The notes under the pieces: generated by a model
Seen by the model: only the letters and a program-made list of their open reading frames with translations
What the model was told of the DNA's origin: nothing
The model's database searches: none
In this document: positions 18,447 to 20,000 of the stretch, in pieces
How positions within the stretch are numbered: position 1 is the stretch's first letter
How the letters are laid out: every line of letters begins with the position of its first letter
Program-made: the position numbers and the translations under genes
Assembly: GCA_018398765.1 (NCBI GenBank)
Contig: JAHBMJ010001733.1
Span: 1 to 20,000 of the forward strand
Direction of reading: 5' to 3'
Source of the DNA: Chromera velia
Lineage: Eukaryota; Sar; Chromeraceae
DNA: 20,000 bases

Positions 18447-18479
18447 TAAATATACACGCATACAGAAACGCATTCATAC

Positions 18480-19431
18480 ACGAGTGCGGTGATCAAAATA
18501 TGATACGAAAAGTAAGCGACGAGGTGCGGATTACTGTTGAAGATGTAATTCATCTGTAGTATATGGATTGATCCATTCCGTACTTTCAGGATAATACACA
18601 CAGTTGTCCATTCGCTTTCGACACATCTGGACAAACAAAGATGACGGAGCGAGCAATTGATTGAGGCGCATGAAGAGAATGATATTGATTGAAGAAAACA
18701 TACCTGAACGTTTTTCTGACGGATTTAAACGCCTTTTTAGGGAAGCACGAGACCGCTGTTCCGCTGTCGTAGTGTCGTTGAACTTTGAGGCTTCTGCAAG
18801 ACGAAGAGCAATATACGGACGGTGACCCGGACAACCAAAACAGGCGCCGTGCAGGTTGCCTGACACATTGTTTCATATACACTTGTAGGGAGCATTAGAA
18901 ATGTACACAGAATAAGAGAGGCAAACTTTTAGCAGAGACGCTTTCATCAGAGAGCTTCACTGACCGATCGTGGCGATGGCCTTCCGTTTGACCGGTGAGT
19001 GTCGCACTGCCGGAGGGAAGGACGATTTCCAATCTTCTGCATGTAGGAAGAGAGAAAAGGCATGTACAGACGAAGCTAATTTATTCAATCATGCCGCGAA
19101 TATGCATAAGCGCTTCAAAGATACAGTCTTGGAGAAGGTGAAAAACAGATGAACACCAACCTGTATGTCGGGCTGGCGTTGAAGTTCCCTCGTTTCGTCT
19201 AATCGAGCAGCCTTCAAAGGTGGAAATTCAGCGTCCATGTCTGCAATTTTGTATTCATGAAAAAAGCGATGATAATATCAATGTATTGTGTTGTGGCAGA
19301 CGCTCAAGCAAAGCCCTTGATGTACACCGCTTTCAACTTCCATTCGCAGTGGTGCTGTCGAGATTAAACCAACATGCATGAGGCGTACACAGGCAAAATT
19401 ACACAAATAGATGGTATTGTCAATGCATATA
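18480..19431 (-). other. Gap between Helitron OTU and Rep ORFs; one possible exon
   Basis: Mostly no coding signal. On the minus strand a frame from 18866 to about 18704 reads GACFGCPGHRPYIALRLAEA then basic sequence (SRASLKRRLNPSEKRS), and ends at a donor-like AG|GTATGT. That would suit an upstream exon of the Rep protein, but no matching acceptor can be proved. A small plus-strand frame (18970-19152) is antisense to this and is not called. Confidence 0.35.
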
Positions 19432-20000
19432 CTAGGTGACGAAGGATTGCTGACCGTTGCCAAAGCGGGAAGAAATCGACTCCAAATGCACGCTGTTCCA
19501 TGCGGGACTCTTCGATCGCGACAGACATCCTACGGTGTCGTCAGTAAAGGCTTCCTTGTCTGTGCAAACAAAGTCTGCCTTCTCCTCCTCCGTGCAGGGA
19601 ATCAACAAACTGTAGTGTACGTCTTTTAGTAGTAGACATATGTGATCGGAGGCGGCGGCGGGACCTGGGAGATTGTTGGGGACAGGAATAGATCTGTATC
19701 GACCTTTGAAAGCACCCAGTTCCTCATAATGGTAGATTTTGATGGGCTGCCTGAATACGTGTACAGCCGCTCCGACTTCGAAGTCTGACGCATAGGTTCC
19801 GGCTCGTCCTGGTACTGCGGCCATTCTCATTTTCGAAACATACGCTCTGACGTTTTGTATTCCATTTTCTTCAAGTACTCTTCGTCCCTCATTGGACAGC
19901 AAGTAGTCGCAGATGCGGAGTCGTATTTCGTAGGCACGAATTCCGAGCTTCATGCCGATGGCTGAAAAGAAGCAGTCCCCATCCTGCTCAGTGTGGCCTG
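19432..20000 (-). CDS. OTU-like cysteine protease, partial (N-terminus beyond window)
   Basis: The frame is open through the right edge. It starts in view with GHTEQDGDCFFSAIGMKLGI, the OTU catalytic motif D-G-[DN]-C-[FL]-[FY] with Asp and Cys at 19972-19983. GTYASDFEVGAAVHVFRQPI then KIYHYEELG fits the conserved OTU core (GxWGxxxELxAxAxxxxxxIxV). The catalytic His is in DVHYSLL (residue 113 counted from the Met at 19953). OTU proteases cleave ubiquitin or ubiquitin-like links, and OTU domains are a known accessory of many autonomous Helitrons, where their role is unsettled. The visible frame has no internal stop and ends at TAG 19432. It is on the same strand as, and upstream of, the Rep ORF, so a shared element is likely. 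It might instead be a separate gene. Confidence 0.88.
   Translation of the reverse strand, partial: GHTEQDGDCFFSAIGMKLGIRAYEIRLRICDYLLSNEGRRVLEENGIQNVRAYVSKMRMAAVPGRAGTYASDFEVGAAVHVFRQPIKIYHYEELGAFKGRYRSIPVPNNLPGPAAASDHICLLLKDVHYSLLIPCTEEEKADFVCTDKEAFTDDTVGCLSRSKSPAWNSVHLESISSRFGNGQQSFVT

Noticed and set aside
18970-19152. Plus-strand 60-codon ORF starting MAMAFRLTGECRTAGG
   Set aside because: Short, antisense to the Helitron, no family recognised and no supporting signals.

Overview
This is a eukaryotic nuclear window. Coding blocks are separated by GT...AG introns of about 200-300 bp, there are many (TG)n, (CT)n, (CA)n and (CTGT)n microsatellites, operon structure is absent, and a Helitron DNA transposon fills the right third. 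The style suggests a repeat-rich protist, perhaps an alga of the chromerid or alveolate type, but nothing in the sequence fixes the species and that assignment is a guess.

Bases 1-5411 (+) appear to hold one multi-exon gene, possibly open at its 5' end. It starts with a multi-pass membrane exon (6-617 or a little longer). A set of RNI-type leucine-rich repeats follows (1692-2013, 2281-2943). A complete diiron hemerythrin domain follows the repeats. Its helix A lies at the end of the LRR exon, and helices B to D lie in small exons spliced in phase 0 (end of 3371-4168, then 4482-4571, 4797-4820, 5052-5123, 5322-5411). All seven expected metal ligands can be found. A hemerythrin plus LRR protein recalls the animal iron sensor FBXL5, but the domain order is reversed and no F-box is visible.

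Bases 5412-8560 hold no gene I can support. They contain minisatellites (43-bp and 39-bp units), a GGCT hairpin, microsatellites, and from 7940 an AT-rich stretch. Bases 8560-12150 contain a minus-strand ORF with a Cys-rich C-terminus (9293-9835) and a plus-strand two-exon gene of unknown function (about 10627-11384). The frame of the second gene continues past its TAG into a Ser/Ala-rich, Lys-rich tail. Bases 12150-12860 are AT-rich and non-coding.

Bases 12913-20000 (-) are a decayed autonomous Helitron. Read right to left it has an OTU-like cysteine protease ORF running off the window edge, a gap with a (CA)n microsatellite, the zinc-binding N-terminus of the replication protein, the Rep catalytic core, and a PIF1-type helicase. 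The Rep/helicase frame is broken by four in-frame stops and about four frameshifts. The catalytic HUH motif reads His-Ala-Tyr. Each stop and the HUH change could come from a single C-to-T transition on the coding strand. The copy looks dead but recognisable. Its termini were not found.
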